A stretch of DNA of 64,000 bases from Pseudotabrizicola sediminis (lineage in GTDB: Bacteria; Pseudomonadota; Alphaproteobacteria; Rhodobacterales; Rhodobacteraceae): NCBI RefSeq assembly GCF_004745575.1, contig NZ_RPEM01000001.1:456556-520555 (forward strand). Reading direction: 5' to 3'. Of the stretch, positions 8,997 through 17,859 are shown one piece after another (position 1 is the stretch's first letter; the number at the start of each line of letters is the position of its first letter). A program made the position numbers and the translations under genes. The notes below the pieces were generated by a model. It worked only from the letters and a program-made list of their open reading frames with translations. It did not search any database and was not told where the DNA came from.

Positions 8997-9988
8997 CCCG
9001 GCACCTCATCCGCCACCACCGCCACACAGTCCCCCGGCTTCACCAGCCCCGGAAAGTGCCGCGCAGTGAACAGCCCGCCCCGGCGCAGACGCACTTCCAC
9101 CGGCGCGGTTCCGGTGCGGCCTGTTGGATAGATCAGCGCAATCACCTGCCCCGCCGCTACCCGGTCGCCCAGATCGGCGGTAAACCGGATCAGCCCGCCG
9201 TCTTCGGCAAAGGCAAAGCAATCCCCGTCCGGCATATCCAGCCATTGCGTCGGACGGTCGGCCACCGCGCCCCGCACTATCCCCGCTGCGATCAGCAGGT
9301 TGCGCAGGCCAACTACCGCAATCCCCACCGTGCGGGCAGAAGCCGTCCCGCCACCGCCCAGTTCGGTGGTGACAAACACCTTTCCCATCTCCTCGGCGGC
9401 GGTGTCATACATGCCCACCGCATCAATCTCCAGCATCCGCACCGAATACGGGGCACCAAAGGCCCGCACGAGGCGGAACGCCTCGGCCTCCTGCGCCTTG
9501 TCAGGCAGCACATGGGCGGCGCAGAACGGCAGGAAATCCAGTGTCTTGCCGCCCGAATGAAAATCCATCACCACATCGGCCATCGGCAGAAGCACACGCT
9601 GGAAGTAGTCGGCGATCTTTTCAGTCACCGACCCGTCAGGACGGCCCGGAAAGCTGCGGTTCAGGTTGCCCCGGTCAATCGGCGATGTCCGCGTGCCCGC
9701 CGCAAACGCAGGCTGGTTCATTGCAGGCACAATGATCACCCGGCCCGTCACCTGATCGAGGCTCAGCCCCCGCGCCAGATCGAACAGCGCCACCGGTCCC
9801 TCATACTCATCGCCATGATTGCCCCCGGTCAGCAGCGCCGTCGGCCCTGCCCCGTTCTTGACCACACAGACCGGAATCATAACCGACCCCCAGGCCGCAT
9901 CGTCCCGGCTGTAGGGCAGGCGCAGGAAGCCGTGCTGCACACCATCTGCGTCAAAATCCACCGATGCCGTGATGGGAGAGTCGCGCAT
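8993..9988 (-). CDS. doeB: N-acetyl-L-2,4-diaminobutyrate deacetylase, DoeB-like (AstE/AspA family)
   Basis: A 331-residue zinc deacylase of the succinylglutamate desuccinylase/aspartoacylase family. Zinc ligands are visible as His58 and Glu61 in GGNHGDEYEGP and His144 in MDFHSGGKT; Glu209 in TTELGGGG is the likely catalytic acid. A C-terminal beta barrel-like region follows. In ectoine breakdown DoeB removes the acetyl group to give 2,4-diaminobutyrate. It is three bases downstream of doeA, the usual arrangement. The substrate is inferred from this pairing and from doeX and doeD next door. Confidence 0.82.
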   Translation of the reverse strand: MRDSPITASVDFDADGVQHGFLRLPYSRDDAAWGSVMIPVCVVKNGAGPTALLTGGNHGDEYEGPVALFDLARGLSLDQVTGRVIIVPAMNQPAFAAGTRTSPIDRGNLNRSFPGRPDGSVTEKIADYFQRVLLPMADVVMDFHSGGKTLDFLPFCAAHVLPDKAQEAEAFRLVRAFGAPYSVRMLEIDAVGMYDTAAEEMGKVFVTTELGGGGTASARTVGIAVVGLRNLLIAAGIVRGAVADRPTQWLDMPDGDCFAFAEDGGLIRFTADLGDRVAAGQVIALIYPTGRTGTAPVEVRLRRGGLFTARHFPGLVKPGDCVAVVADEVPG

Positions 9989-9991
9989 CGC

Positions 9992-11173
9992 CTACCCCTT
10001 CACAAACAGCTGGCGCGGCACGTCTGCCAGACATTCAACGCCCGTCTCGGTGATCAGAATGCTTTCGGTGATCTCCAGCCCCATATCTTCCAGCCACAGC
10101 CCGGTCATGAAATGAAAGGTCATGCCTTCCTGCAACACCGTGTGGTCGCCCCGGCGCAAAGACATGGTACGCTCGCCCCAGTCTGGCGGGTAACTTACGC
10201 CAATGCCGTATCCGGTGCGGCTGTCCTTCTGAAAGCCAAAGCGGGCGAGGGTGTCAAAGAACCCAGCCGCAATATCCTCACAGGTGTTGCCCGGCTTTGC
10301 TGCCGCAAGGCCAGCCGCCATGCCTTCAAGAACCGCCTCTTCGGCGCGCAGAAAGGCATCCGTCGGCTTGCCCAGAAACAACGTGCGCGACAGCGGCACA
10401 TGATAGCGGTTCACACAGCCCGCGATTTCAAAAAACGTGCCTTCGCCGGATTTCAGCGGGCTGTCATCCCAAGTCAGATGCGGGGCGGCGGCATCGGCAC
10501 CCGATGGCAACATCGGCACAATCGCCGGATAATCGCCGCCGATCCCCGGCACACCGCGCAAAGACGCGTCATAGATTTCCGCCACCAGATCGCATTTGCG
10601 CATGCCGGGTTCGGCCACATCAACAATCCGCCGATGCATTTCAGACACGATCTTAGCTGCATCCCGCATGTAACTGATTTCACGCGCTGATTTAACCGCG
10701 CGCTGCCAGTTTACCAAGCCGGTCGCATCCACCAGATCTGCTTTCCCCAAACCTGTCAGCAAACTCCGGTAAGCGGCTGCCGTAAAATAGTAATTGTCCA
10801 TCTCGACCCCAATCCGGCCCCGCGCCAGACCGCGCGCGGTCAGTTGCGCCGAAAGATCGTCCATCGGGTGGCGTTCGGTCGATTGTACATAGTGGTCGGC
10901 ATAGGCCAGCATGTCGTCGGGCTCCAGCCAGGCCGTGCGTCGCGCCCCCTCGCGGTCCATGCCCCGGCCCCACCAGAACACCGCCCCTTCCAGCGGCACC
11001 ACCACGCCCTGATGCACATAGAACGACCAGCCGTCATAGCCGGTCAGCCAGTTCATGTTGCTGGGGTCTGACACGATCAGACAATCCAGCCCCCGTGCCG
11101 ACATATCGCGCCGCACCCGCGCCAGACGGGCGGCAAACTCTTCGCGTTCAAATTTCAGCTTCGGCGTGATCAT
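9992..11173 (-). CDS. doeA: Ectoine hydrolase, DoeA-like (M24 family)
   Basis: A 393-residue pita-bread (M24 creatinase/prolidase-like) protein. The N-terminal part has the DoeA-type LTGYDGWSFYVHQGV; the C-terminal part carries the fold segments TFFEIAGCVNRYHVPLSRT and TGYGIGVSYPPDWGE. DoeA opens the ectoine ring to N-acetyl-diaminobutyrate. I chose the ATG giving MITPKLKF because the next upstream ATG overlaps a palindrome in the divergent promoter region; GAGGGG precedes the chosen start. First gene of the doeA-doeB operon. Confidence 0.82.
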   Translation of the reverse strand: MITPKLKFEREEFAARLARVRRDMSARGLDCLIVSDPSNMNWLTGYDGWSFYVHQGVVVPLEGAVFWWGRGMDREGARRTAWLEPDDMLAYADHYVQSTERHPMDDLSAQLTARGLARGRIGVEMDNYYFTAAAYRSLLTGLGKADLVDATGLVNWQRAVKSAREISYMRDAAKIVSEMHRRIVDVAEPGMRKCDLVAEIYDASLRGVPGIGGDYPAIVPMLPSGADAAAPHLTWDDSPLKSGEGTFFEIAGCVNRYHVPLSRTLFLGKPTDAFLRAEEAVLEGMAAGLAAAKPGNTCEDIAAGFFDTLARFGFQKDSRTGYGIGVSYPPDWGERTMSLRRGDHTVLQEGMTFHFMTGLWLEDMGLEITESILITETGVECLADVPRQLFVKG

Positions 11174-11194
11174 CGGCCCCTCACACATGCGTAT

Positions 11195-11244
11195 GCGCAA
11201 GGCTTGCGCCCGTTTCCCGGTCCGTCAAGCCCCCGCGCTTGCGC
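11195..11244. promoter_or_regulatory. Candidate DoeX operator between doeA and doeX
   Basis: A perfect inverted repeat GCGCAAG-G-CTTGCGC spans 11195-11209, and a matching half-site CTTGCGC recurs at 11238-11244. Both lie in the 116-base gap between the divergent doeA and doeX genes. AsnC/Lrp proteins often bind such sites near their own gene. The repeats are seen; the binding protein is inferred. Confidence 0.45.
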
Positions 11245-11289
11245 CCCGTGCCGCGATGGTGTTCGTTGGCGGCCAAAAGGGGCCTGACC

Positions 11290-11760
11290 ATGCGGCTGGA
11301 TGCCATCGACCTGAAGATCCTTGATGCCGTGCAGCGTGACGGCCGCATCACCAAGCTGCGGCTGGCCGAGACGGCGGGCCTGTCGCCTACCCCGGTCTGG
11401 CTGCGCCTGCGCAAGCTGGAGCAATCCGGCCTGATCGCGGGCTACCACGCCCGCCTTGCCCCGCGCAAAGTCATGCCCTTTGCCGCCGTAATCATGGAAA
11501 TCACCCTGTCCAACCACCGTCAGGCCGATTTTGACCGGTTTGAGCGCGCGGTGAAAACTGCGCCGCAGGTGGTGGCGATCTGGTCGGTCGGGGGCAAGGT
11601 GGATTACTTTTTGAAAATCCTGACCCCGGATATCGAGGCGTATCAAACCCTTGTCGATGACTGGCTTGCCACTGACATCGGGATCGAACGCTATTTCACC
11701 TATGTCGTGACCCGCACGGTGAAGGACGACCCCGATTTCCCGCTTGCCCTGCTGGGATAG
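11290..11760 (+). CDS. doeX: Lrp/AsnC-family regulator, DoeX-like
   Basis: A 156-residue regulator. The N-terminal helix-turn-helix reads KLRLAETAGLSPTPVWLRLRKLEQSGLI (about 20-50), followed by a ligand-binding RAM domain ending YVVTRTVKDD. The start giving MRLDAIDLKILDAV fits the family N-terminus exactly. It sits between the divergent doeAB operon and doeD, the position of DoeX, which in known ectoine degraders senses pathway intermediates and controls the genes. Role inferred from context. Confidence 0.85.
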   Translation: MRLDAIDLKILDAVQRDGRITKLRLAETAGLSPTPVWLRLRKLEQSGLIAGYHARLAPRKVMPFAAVIMEITLSNHRQADFDRFERAVKTAPQVVAIWSVGGKVDYFLKILTPDIEAYQTLVDDWLATDIGIERYFTYVVTRTVKDDPDFPLALLG

Positions 11761-11804
11761 AGACTTTCTCTGAATATTACCGCCCAAACAGACCAGACAC
11801 TTCG

Positions 11805-11822
11805 CCAAACCCGAATGTTTGG
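11805..11822. promoter_or_regulatory. Inverted repeat in front of doeD
   Basis: CCAAAC-N6-GTTTGG lies in the 115-base gap between doeX and doeD, 54 bases before the doeD ATG. It has no T-tract, so an operator is more likely than a terminator. It does not share its sequence with the doeA/doeX palindrome, so a common regulator is not shown. Confidence 0.35.
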
Positions 11823-11875
11823 TCCCCTCCTTCGCCCCCCACCTGCCATGCTGCGCGCAACACAAAGGACACAGC

Positions 11876-13249
11876 ATGACCGACCGCGCCAATGACCTGA
11901 CCGCCTGGGATCGCGACCATTTCTTCCACCCCTCTACCCCCGCAGGCCAGCACGCGCGCGGCGATACCCCGCGCCGTCAGATTGTGGGCGGCGACGGGGT
12001 GCATATCATTGATTCGACAGGAAAACGCAGCCTTGATGCTTTTGGCGGGCTCTACTGCGTCAACGTAGGCTACGGCCGCACCGAGATTGCCGATGCCATG
12101 GCCGCACAGGCGCACGCGCTGGCCTATTACCACGCCTATGCCGGGCACAGCACCGAGGCCAGCATCACGCTGTCCCGCATGATCATCGAACGCGCGCCTG
12201 CCAATATGAGCCGGGTTTACTTCGGCCTGTCGGGGTCTGATGCGAATGAGACCAACATCAAACTTGTCTGGTATTACAACAACATCCTTGGCCGGCCCGA
12301 GAAGAAAAAGATCATCAGTCGCTGGCGCGGCTATCACGGGTCGGGCGTGATGACCGGCAGCCTGACCGGCTTGCAGGTCTTCCACGACCATTTCGACCTG
12401 CCGCGTGCGCCCATCCTGCACACAGATGCCCCCTATTACTTCCGCCGCGATGACCTTGACCTTACCGAGGCGCAGTTCACCGCCCGCTGTGCGCAGCGGC
12501 TGGAAGACATGATCCTGACCGAAGGCCCCGACACGATCGCGGCCTTCTGGGCCGAACCGGTGCTGGGCACCGGGGGCATCGTGCCGCCACCGGCAGGCTA
12601 CTGGCCCGCCATTCAGGCGGTGCTGGTGAAATACGATATCCTGCTGGTCGCGGATGAGGTTGTTACCGGCTTTGGCCGTCTGGGCACGATGTTCGGGTCA
12701 GACCATTACGGCATGACGCCCGATCTGATCACCATCGCCAAGGGCCTGACCTCGGCCTACGCGCCGCTGTCTGGCTCCATCGTGTCGGACAAGATCTGGC
12801 AGGTCATCGTCGACGGGGCCGACCGGATGGGCCCGATGGGCCATGGCTGGACGTATTCCGCCCACCCGGTCTGCGCCGCCGCCGGGGTGGCGAACCTGAA
12901 GCTGATCGACGATCTGGGTCTGGTCGAAAATGCAAGGACAACCGGGGCGTATCTGCGGCAAGGTTTGCAAGACGCGCTTGGCACACACCCCAATGTCGGT
13001 GATGTCCGGGGCGAAGGCATGCTGGCCGCGGTCGAACTGGTCGCAGACCGCGACAGCCGCCGCTTCTACGACCCGGCGCAGAAAATCGGCCCCCGGATCG
13101 CCACCGCGATGCTGGAGCGTGGCGTCATCGCCCGCGCCATGCCGCAAGGCGACATCCTCGGCTTTGCCCCGCCGCTGTGCCTGACCCCGGCAGAGGCCGA
13201 CACCATCATCAGCGTGACGCGGGACGCCATCACCGCCACCTTGGGCTGA
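11876..13249 (+). CDS. doeD: Class III aminotransferase, DoeD-like diaminobutyrate transaminase
   Basis: A 457-residue PLP enzyme. The pyridoxal lysine sits in ITIAKGLTSAYAPLSG (about residue 285), with the cofactor-binding VADEVVTGFGRLG upstream and the phosphate-contacting HGWTYSAHPV downstream. In the ectoine route DoeD converts diaminobutyrate to aspartate semialdehyde; the next enzyme, DoeC, is not in the window. AAAGGAC five bases before the ATG fixes the start. Class III enzymes have broad substrates, so the specific call rests on the neighbours. Confidence 0.8.
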   Translation: MTDRANDLTAWDRDHFFHPSTPAGQHARGDTPRRQIVGGDGVHIIDSTGKRSLDAFGGLYCVNVGYGRTEIADAMAAQAHALAYYHAYAGHSTEASITLSRMIIERAPANMSRVYFGLSGSDANETNIKLVWYYNNILGRPEKKKIISRWRGYHGSGVMTGSLTGLQVFHDHFDLPRAPILHTDAPYYFRRDDLDLTEAQFTARCAQRLEDMILTEGPDTIAAFWAEPVLGTGGIVPPPAGYWPAIQAVLVKYDILLVADEVVTGFGRLGTMFGSDHYGMTPDLITIAKGLTSAYAPLSGSIVSDKIWQVIVDGADRMGPMGHGWTYSAHPVCAAAGVANLKLIDDLGLVENARTTGAYLRQGLQDALGTHPNVGDVRGEGMLAAVELVADRDSRRFYDPAQKIGPRIATAMLERGVIARAMPQGDILGFAPPLCLTPAEADTIISVTRDAITATLG

Positions 13250-13287
13250 ACCAGACCAACGGGGCGGCTACCGGCCCCCTCCCTGTG

Positions 13288-14463
13288 TCAGGCCGTCACA
13301 TCCTGCTTGTAGAGCCAGTCAAACCGCTTGATCGCGGCACCGGGGGCCACCACCGACCCCAGCCGCAGCCCCAGATGCGCGATGCCGCGCGCAGGGCCCG
13401 ACAGGTGATACAGCCGCGCATTGGTATTGGCTGCCGCCACAATCCGGGCGCACCGCGGCAGGCGCGCGGCCTGATAGGCCGCAAGCCCCGCCGCCATACT
13501 GTCATGCGTGGCCAGACAGTCGGCCAGCACCCAGGCATCTTCCAGCGCCATGCAGGCCCCCTGCGCCAGAAACGGCAGCGTCGGGTGCGCCGCATCGCCC
13601 AAAATGACAGCCGCCCCCTGATTCTGCACTGCAAACCATTGCTTCGCCACCGGATGCCGGAACAGCCCCCACAGCCAGACATCCTCCACCTGATCCAGCC
13701 AGCCGCGCACGCGCGGGGAAAACCCCTCGAACGCCAGCTTCATGTCCATGCTGTCATCGCGGATAGTCCAGCCTTCTTCCACCCAGGCCCGCCGCTCTTC
13801 CACCGCCACGATGTTGCGCAGGGTGCCGCCGCGCAGCGGATAGCTGACCAGATGCCGCCCAGGCGCCATATGCACCTCGGCCCGGTTTTCCACGCCCGGA
13901 GTCTCTGGGATCAGCGCCCGCCACGCCACCTGATGGGTAAAGAACGGGGCCACCTTGCCGGTCAGTGCCGCCCGCAGGGTCGAATGCAAACCGTCTGCGC
14001 CGATCAGCAGATCGGTCTCCCCCGCCGCGCCTTGCGCGTTCTGCCACCGGGGCCGCGCGCCGCCAAGGTCAACGGACGCGATCTTTTGCAGCAACCGCAG
14101 CTCTACCCCGGCCTCACGCGCGCCCGCCAGCAAGAGCGCGATCAGATCGGCGCGGTGCACAAAATGATAGCCCCCCCCCGCGCCGGAAACATCCAGCCGT
14201 GTCACCAGATCACCCGACGGCCCGTCGCGCAGTTCCACCGCCAGCGCGCGGGTCGAGGCCGCCTGCAGCGCATCGCCCAAACCCAACGCACGCAGCACCG
14301 CCGCGCCATTCGGGCTGATCTGCAAGCCCGCCCCCACCTCGCGGATGGCGTCGGCCTGTTCCAGCACCACCACCTGCGCCCCGCGCAAGGCCAGCGCGCG
14401 GGCCACCGCAAGCCCGGCCACTCCGGCCCCCAGAACCGTCACGCTTTGCCCGATCAGGCTCAT
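13288..14463 (-). CDS. FAD-dependent monooxygenase (aromatic hydroxylase type)
   Basis: A 391-residue flavoprotein of the salicylate/3-hydroxybenzoate hydroxylase family. The N-terminal Rossmann motif VLGAGVAGLAVARALALRG, the DG motif LLIGADGLHSTLR (about 160), and the FAD motif GDAAHPTLPFLAQGACMALEDA (about 285) are all present. GGAGG seven bases upstream supports the start MSLIGQ. It reads toward doeD and shares no operon with it. The substrate is unknown. Confidence 0.83.
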   Translation of the reverse strand: MSLIGQSVTVLGAGVAGLAVARALALRGAQVVVLEQADAIREVGAGLQISPNGAAVLRALGLGDALQAASTRALAVELRDGPSGDLVTRLDVSGAGGGYHFVHRADLIALLLAGAREAGVELRLLQKIASVDLGGARPRWQNAQGAAGETDLLIGADGLHSTLRAALTGKVAPFFTHQVAWRALIPETPGVENRAEVHMAPGRHLVSYPLRGGTLRNIVAVEERRAWVEEGWTIRDDSMDMKLAFEGFSPRVRGWLDQVEDVWLWGLFRHPVAKQWFAVQNQGAAVILGDAAHPTLPFLAQGACMALEDAWVLADCLATHDSMAAGLAAYQAARLPRCARIVAAANTNARLYHLSGPARGIAHLGLRLGSVVAPGAAIKRFDWLYKQDVTA

Positions 14464-14560
14464 CCGCCCATCCTCCGTCTTCCAATGCAGAACGCCGGAC
14501 CATCGGCCCGGCGTCATTCCTTCGTCGGCCCCAGACGGGCCGGCAAACTTTGCGACGGGC

Positions 14561-15034
14561 CTAATCCTCGCGGTGAACCTTTTCCCGACGCTCATGCTTT
14601 TCCTGCGCCTCCAGCGTCATTGTCGCAATTGGCCGCGCATCCAGCCGCTTCAGGCTGATCGGTTCGCCGGTCATCTCGCAATAGCCGAATTCGCCATTGT
14701 CGATCCGGCGCAGCGCGGCTTCGATCTTGGAAATCAGCTTGCGCTGGCGGTCGCGGGTGCGCAGTTCCAGCGCGCGGTCGGTTTCTTCCGATGCGCGGTC
14801 GGCCAGATCGGGCACGTTGCGCCCGCTTTCGGTCAGATTGCCCAAGGTTTCCGCGCTTTGATCCATCAGCTCCTGCTTCCAGGTCACCAGCTTGCGGCGG
14901 AAATACTCCAGCTGCCGGTCATTCATGAAAGGTTCGCTCTCGGCGGGACGATAATCATCCGGGAGGAAGGCTTCTGGCTTCATCGCAGCACTCTCCAGTT
15001 GGTCGGAACGCGGCGACAGGTGGGCTTCTGTCAT
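14561..15034 (-). CDS. dksA: DksA-type RNA polymerase-binding protein
   Basis: A 157-residue DksA. Conserved features are FMNDRQLEYFRRKLVTWKQEL at the start of the coiled coil, the tip DLADRASEETDRALELRTRDR, and the globular domain GYCEMTGEPISLKRLDARP. Only one cysteine of the usual four-cysteine zinc finger remains (CEMT, then PIATMTLEAQ), as in other alphaproteobacterial DksA proteins. With ppGpp it tunes promoter activity of RNA polymerase. AGGAG precedes the chosen ATG; a second ATG at 14983 (MKPEAF, 140 residues) with GGAGAG upstream is equally possible. Confidence 0.9.
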   Translation of the reverse strand: MTEAHLSPRSDQLESAAMKPEAFLPDDYRPAESEPFMNDRQLEYFRRKLVTWKQELMDQSAETLGNLTESGRNVPDLADRASEETDRALELRTRDRQRKLISKIEAALRRIDNGEFGYCEMTGEPISLKRLDARPIATMTLEAQEKHERREKVHRED

Positions 15035-15155
15035 GGCGCACTCCTGTTGGCGCAGCACCTAGCTCTTTTCGCGGCCGTTGTCACTAGCTGTTGCGAGATT
15101 TTGTGGTCACGGATAGCGTGCGCCACATCTCCCCGCAGCAATCCCCGGACGTGCA

Positions 15156-15995
15156 ATGACCTTTTCCTCGACTGACCGCTATGTCGCCACCAAAGACCTG
15201 ACCGTGGCGGTCAACGCCGCCGTCACCCTGCAACGCCCGCTGCTGGTAAAGGGTGAACCCGGCACCGGCAAGACCGAACTGGCCCGGCAGGTGGCAGAGT
15301 CGCTGGGGATGGAATTGATCGAATGGCATGTAAAATCAACGACAAAGGCCCAGCAAGGCCTTTATGAATACGATGCCGTCAGCCGGCTGCGCGACAGCCA
15401 GCTGGGCGACGCCCGCGTGCATGATGTGGCCAATTACATCCGCAAGGGAAAGTTGTGGCAAGCCTTCATCGCGCCCGCGCGGGTGGTGCTGCTGATCGAC
15501 GAGGTGGACAAGGCCGATATCGAATTTCCGAACGATCTGTTGCAGGAACTCGACCGGATGGAGTTTCATGTCTACGAGACCGGCCAGACCGTGCGCGCCT
15601 TGCACCGGCCCGTGGTCATCATCACCTCGAACAATGAAAAGGAACTGCCCGACGCCTTTTTGCGCCGCTGCTTTTTCCACTACATCCGATTCCCCGATGT
15701 CGAAACCCTGCGCGCGATTGTGTCCCTGCACTTCCCGGATATCAAAGAGGCGCTGCTGACCACCGCCCTGATCCAGTTCTTTGAGATCCGCGACACGCCG
15801 GGGCTGAAGAAAAAGCCCTCGACCTCCGAAGTGCTGGACTGGCTCAAACTGCTGCTGGCCGAAGACCTGAGCGCGGAAGACCTGCGGCGTGATGCGAAAT
15901 CCGCGCTGCCACGTCTGCACGGTGCGCTGTTGAAGACCGAACAGGATGTGCAGTTGTTCGAAAAGCTGGCCTTCATGGCGCGTGGCAATCGCTGA
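15156..15995 (+). CDS. MoxR-family AAA+ ATPase
   Basis: A 279-residue MoxR ATPase. Walker A is GEPGTGKT at 33-40, Walker B VLLIDEVD with D115/E116, sensor 1 VIITSNNEKELPDAFLRRC. Such ATPases pair with VWA-domain proteins as chaperones that load cofactors or mature enzyme complexes. The matching VWA gene here is at 18054, separated by a lipoprotein and a small membrane protein, all on the same strand. Client unknown. Confidence 0.9.
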   Translation: MTFSSTDRYVATKDLTVAVNAAVTLQRPLLVKGEPGTGKTELARQVAESLGMELIEWHVKSTTKAQQGLYEYDAVSRLRDSQLGDARVHDVANYIRKGKLWQAFIAPARVVLLIDEVDKADIEFPNDLLQELDRMEFHVYETGQTVRALHRPVVIITSNNEKELPDAFLRRCFFHYIRFPDVETLRAIVSLHFPDIKEALLTTALIQFFEIRDTPGLKKKPSTSEVLDWLKLLLAEDLSAEDLRRDAKSALPRLHGALLKTEQDVQLFEKLAFMARGNR

Positions 15996-16440
15996 GCGCG
16001 GCACGCGGCGTGTATTTCCGAATCGGGTTGATTTGCGGGGGCTTAGCGCACCTTCTTCAGGCGACAGATCACCTTTGCCTCCGCCAGGATCACGGATATC
16101 CGGCAGATGAAACATACTGACACATCCCGTGCAACCTGCCGGGCAGATAGGGCGCCAAGGCCCCCGTTCAGCGCCATGGCTGGTACGGCGGGCGGGCGGC
16201 AGGGATCACAGGATTGACACCGCCCCGTCGCTTTGCCGACATAGGCCCCTGATCATCGGGTGCTGTCAGCGCCCTCAGGTTCCCGGTCCCGGCCATGCGC
16301 GCAAGCGCCAGACGGGAAAGGGCGGGGCTCGGGGGGGGCCCCGGACATGTTGCGGGTTTCGGCTGTCCGGTTCTGCCCGGATGGCCGGACCGGGTTGAAA
16401 CCGGGGTTCTTGCCGTGCCCCCAATGCAAAGAGCTGCCTC
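15996..16440. other. 445-base gap between MoxR and DUF2927 genes
   Basis: I see no gene here. TTGACA at 16214-16219 is a fair -35 box, but only a weak -10 (GACATA, 18 bases on) follows. Downstream come a GGGTGC/GCGCCC hairpin (around 16258), a GCGC-GCAA-GCGC tetraloop hairpin enclosed by TTCCCG/CGGGAA, and a run of eight G. This would give a structured leader of about 190 bases for the lipoprotein gene. I could not match it to a known RNA family. Confidence 0.35.
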
Positions 16441-17820
16441 ATGCGCCTGTCCCCGCTGTTCGCAGCCCTCGCTGTCGCCTCCGCCCTTTTTGCCTGCGCA
16501 CCTGCGCGCGAAACCGATGTCAGCAAGGCGGCGTTCGACCCGCCGCTGGCCCTGCCGGGCAACCTGCCCTTGCGCAGCTTTGCCCCGGCGCAAGCCACCG
16601 GGGCGTTGCGAAGCAATGCCGAAATGGCACAGGATTTTCTGGACCTGAATTTCCGCATGGAAAGTGGCCGCACCCTGCCGGTGCTGACCCGGTTCGAGGA
16701 GCCGATCACGGTGGCGCTGTCAGGCGACGTGCCCGCCACCGCGCGCAATGACCTGACCGGTCTGCTGGCCCGGCTGCGGGCCGAGGCGGGGCTGGATATC
16801 CGCCAGACCAACGCCCCCGCCGCCATCACCCTTGATTTTCAGCCCAAGGCCGCCCTGTCCCGCGCCGTACCCTCTGCCGCCTGTTTCGTGGTGCCCAATG
16901 TGACGGGGCTGGCGGATTACCGCAAGAAACGCGGCAGCGCCGCGGTGGACTGGGGCCAGCTGCCGCAGCGCACCCGGATTGCGGTCATGCTGCCGTCGGA
17001 TTCCAGCCCGCAAGAGGTGCGCGATTGCCTGCACGAAGAACTGGCGCAGGCGTTGGGTCCGCTCAATGACCTGTTCCGCCTGCCCGACTCTGTGTTCAAC
17101 GATGACAATTTTCACTCGGTCCTGACCGGGTTTGACATGCTGATGCTGCGGGTTCACTACGCCCCGGACCTGCGGTCGGGCATGACAGAGGCGCAGGTCG
17201 CCGCCCGCCTGCCCGCGATCCTTGCCCGTCTGAACCCCGCCGGACAAAACGTCGCGGGTGGTCCCAAACAAATCAGCCCGCGCGCCTTCCTTTCGGCAAC
17301 CCAGACCGCCTTTGGCACAGGGGCCGGTGCAGGCGGGCGGGCCAGCGGTGCGGCCCGCATGCTGGCCATCGCCCGCGCCGAAGGCTGGACCGATGGCCGT
17401 CTGGCCTTCAGCCATTATGCCCATGGCCGCGCCCTGACCGCCCGCGACAGTGCCGCCGCGACCGAAGCATATTCTCAGGCCGCGCAGATCTGGCGGGCGC
17501 AACCCGGCGGCCAGATCCATGCCGCCCATGTCGACATGCAGCTGGCGGCCTTTGCGCTGTCATCGGGGCAGAATGACGCCGTGCTGTTCCTGACCGCCCG
17601 CGCCATCCCCGTCGCCCGCAGCCACCAGAATGCATCCCTGTTGTCGTCGCTGCTGGCAATGCGGGCCGAAGCGCTGACCACGCTGGGCCGCGCGGCCGAG
17701 GCGCGGTCGGCGCGTCTCGACAGTCTGGCTTGGGCGCGCTATGCGTTCGGCTCAGAGGCGCAGGTGCGGGCCCGGATGTCGGATATCGCGGCACTGGCCC
17801 GGCGCGGCGGACGGGGCTAA
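16441..17820 (+). CDS. DUF2927 lipoprotein
   Basis: A 459-residue secreted protein. The N-terminus has a lipobox-like SALFACAP at about 15-22, so it is probably lipid-anchored. The middle carries the DUF2927 signature DCLHEELAQALGPLNDLFRLPDSVFNDDNFH (about 200-230) followed by YAPDLRSGM. The C-terminal third looks like helical repeats rich in alanine (TPR-like). HEELAQ resembles a zinc-protease HExxQ-like centre, but activity is unproven. It lies between the MoxR and VWA genes, on the same strand. Confidence 0.78.
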   Translation: MRLSPLFAALAVASALFACAPARETDVSKAAFDPPLALPGNLPLRSFAPAQATGALRSNAEMAQDFLDLNFRMESGRTLPVLTRFEEPITVALSGDVPATARNDLTGLLARLRAEAGLDIRQTNAPAAITLDFQPKAALSRAVPSAACFVVPNVTGLADYRKKRGSAAVDWGQLPQRTRIAVMLPSDSSPQEVRDCLHEELAQALGPLNDLFRLPDSVFNDDNFHSVLTGFDMLMLRVHYAPDLRSGMTEAQVAARLPAILARLNPAGQNVAGGPKQISPRAFLSATQTAFGTGAGAGGRASGAARMLAIARAEGWTDGRLAFSHYAHGRALTARDSAAATEAYSQAAQIWRAQPGGQIHAAHVDMQLAAFALSSGQNDAVLFLTARAIPVARSHQNASLLSSLLAMRAEALTTLGRAAEARSARLDSLAWARYAFGSEAQVRARMSDIAALARRGGRG

Positions 17821-17859
17821 GGCGGAACCGCCCCCCGCACAGCAGGCAAGGGGAAGCGG

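Noticed and set aside
16214-16340. 4.5S (SRP) RNA or cobalamin riboswitch
   Set aside because: Hairpins and a GGGAAAG stretch suggested both, but the SRP core (AGGTCCGGAAGGAAGC) and the B12 box are not there.
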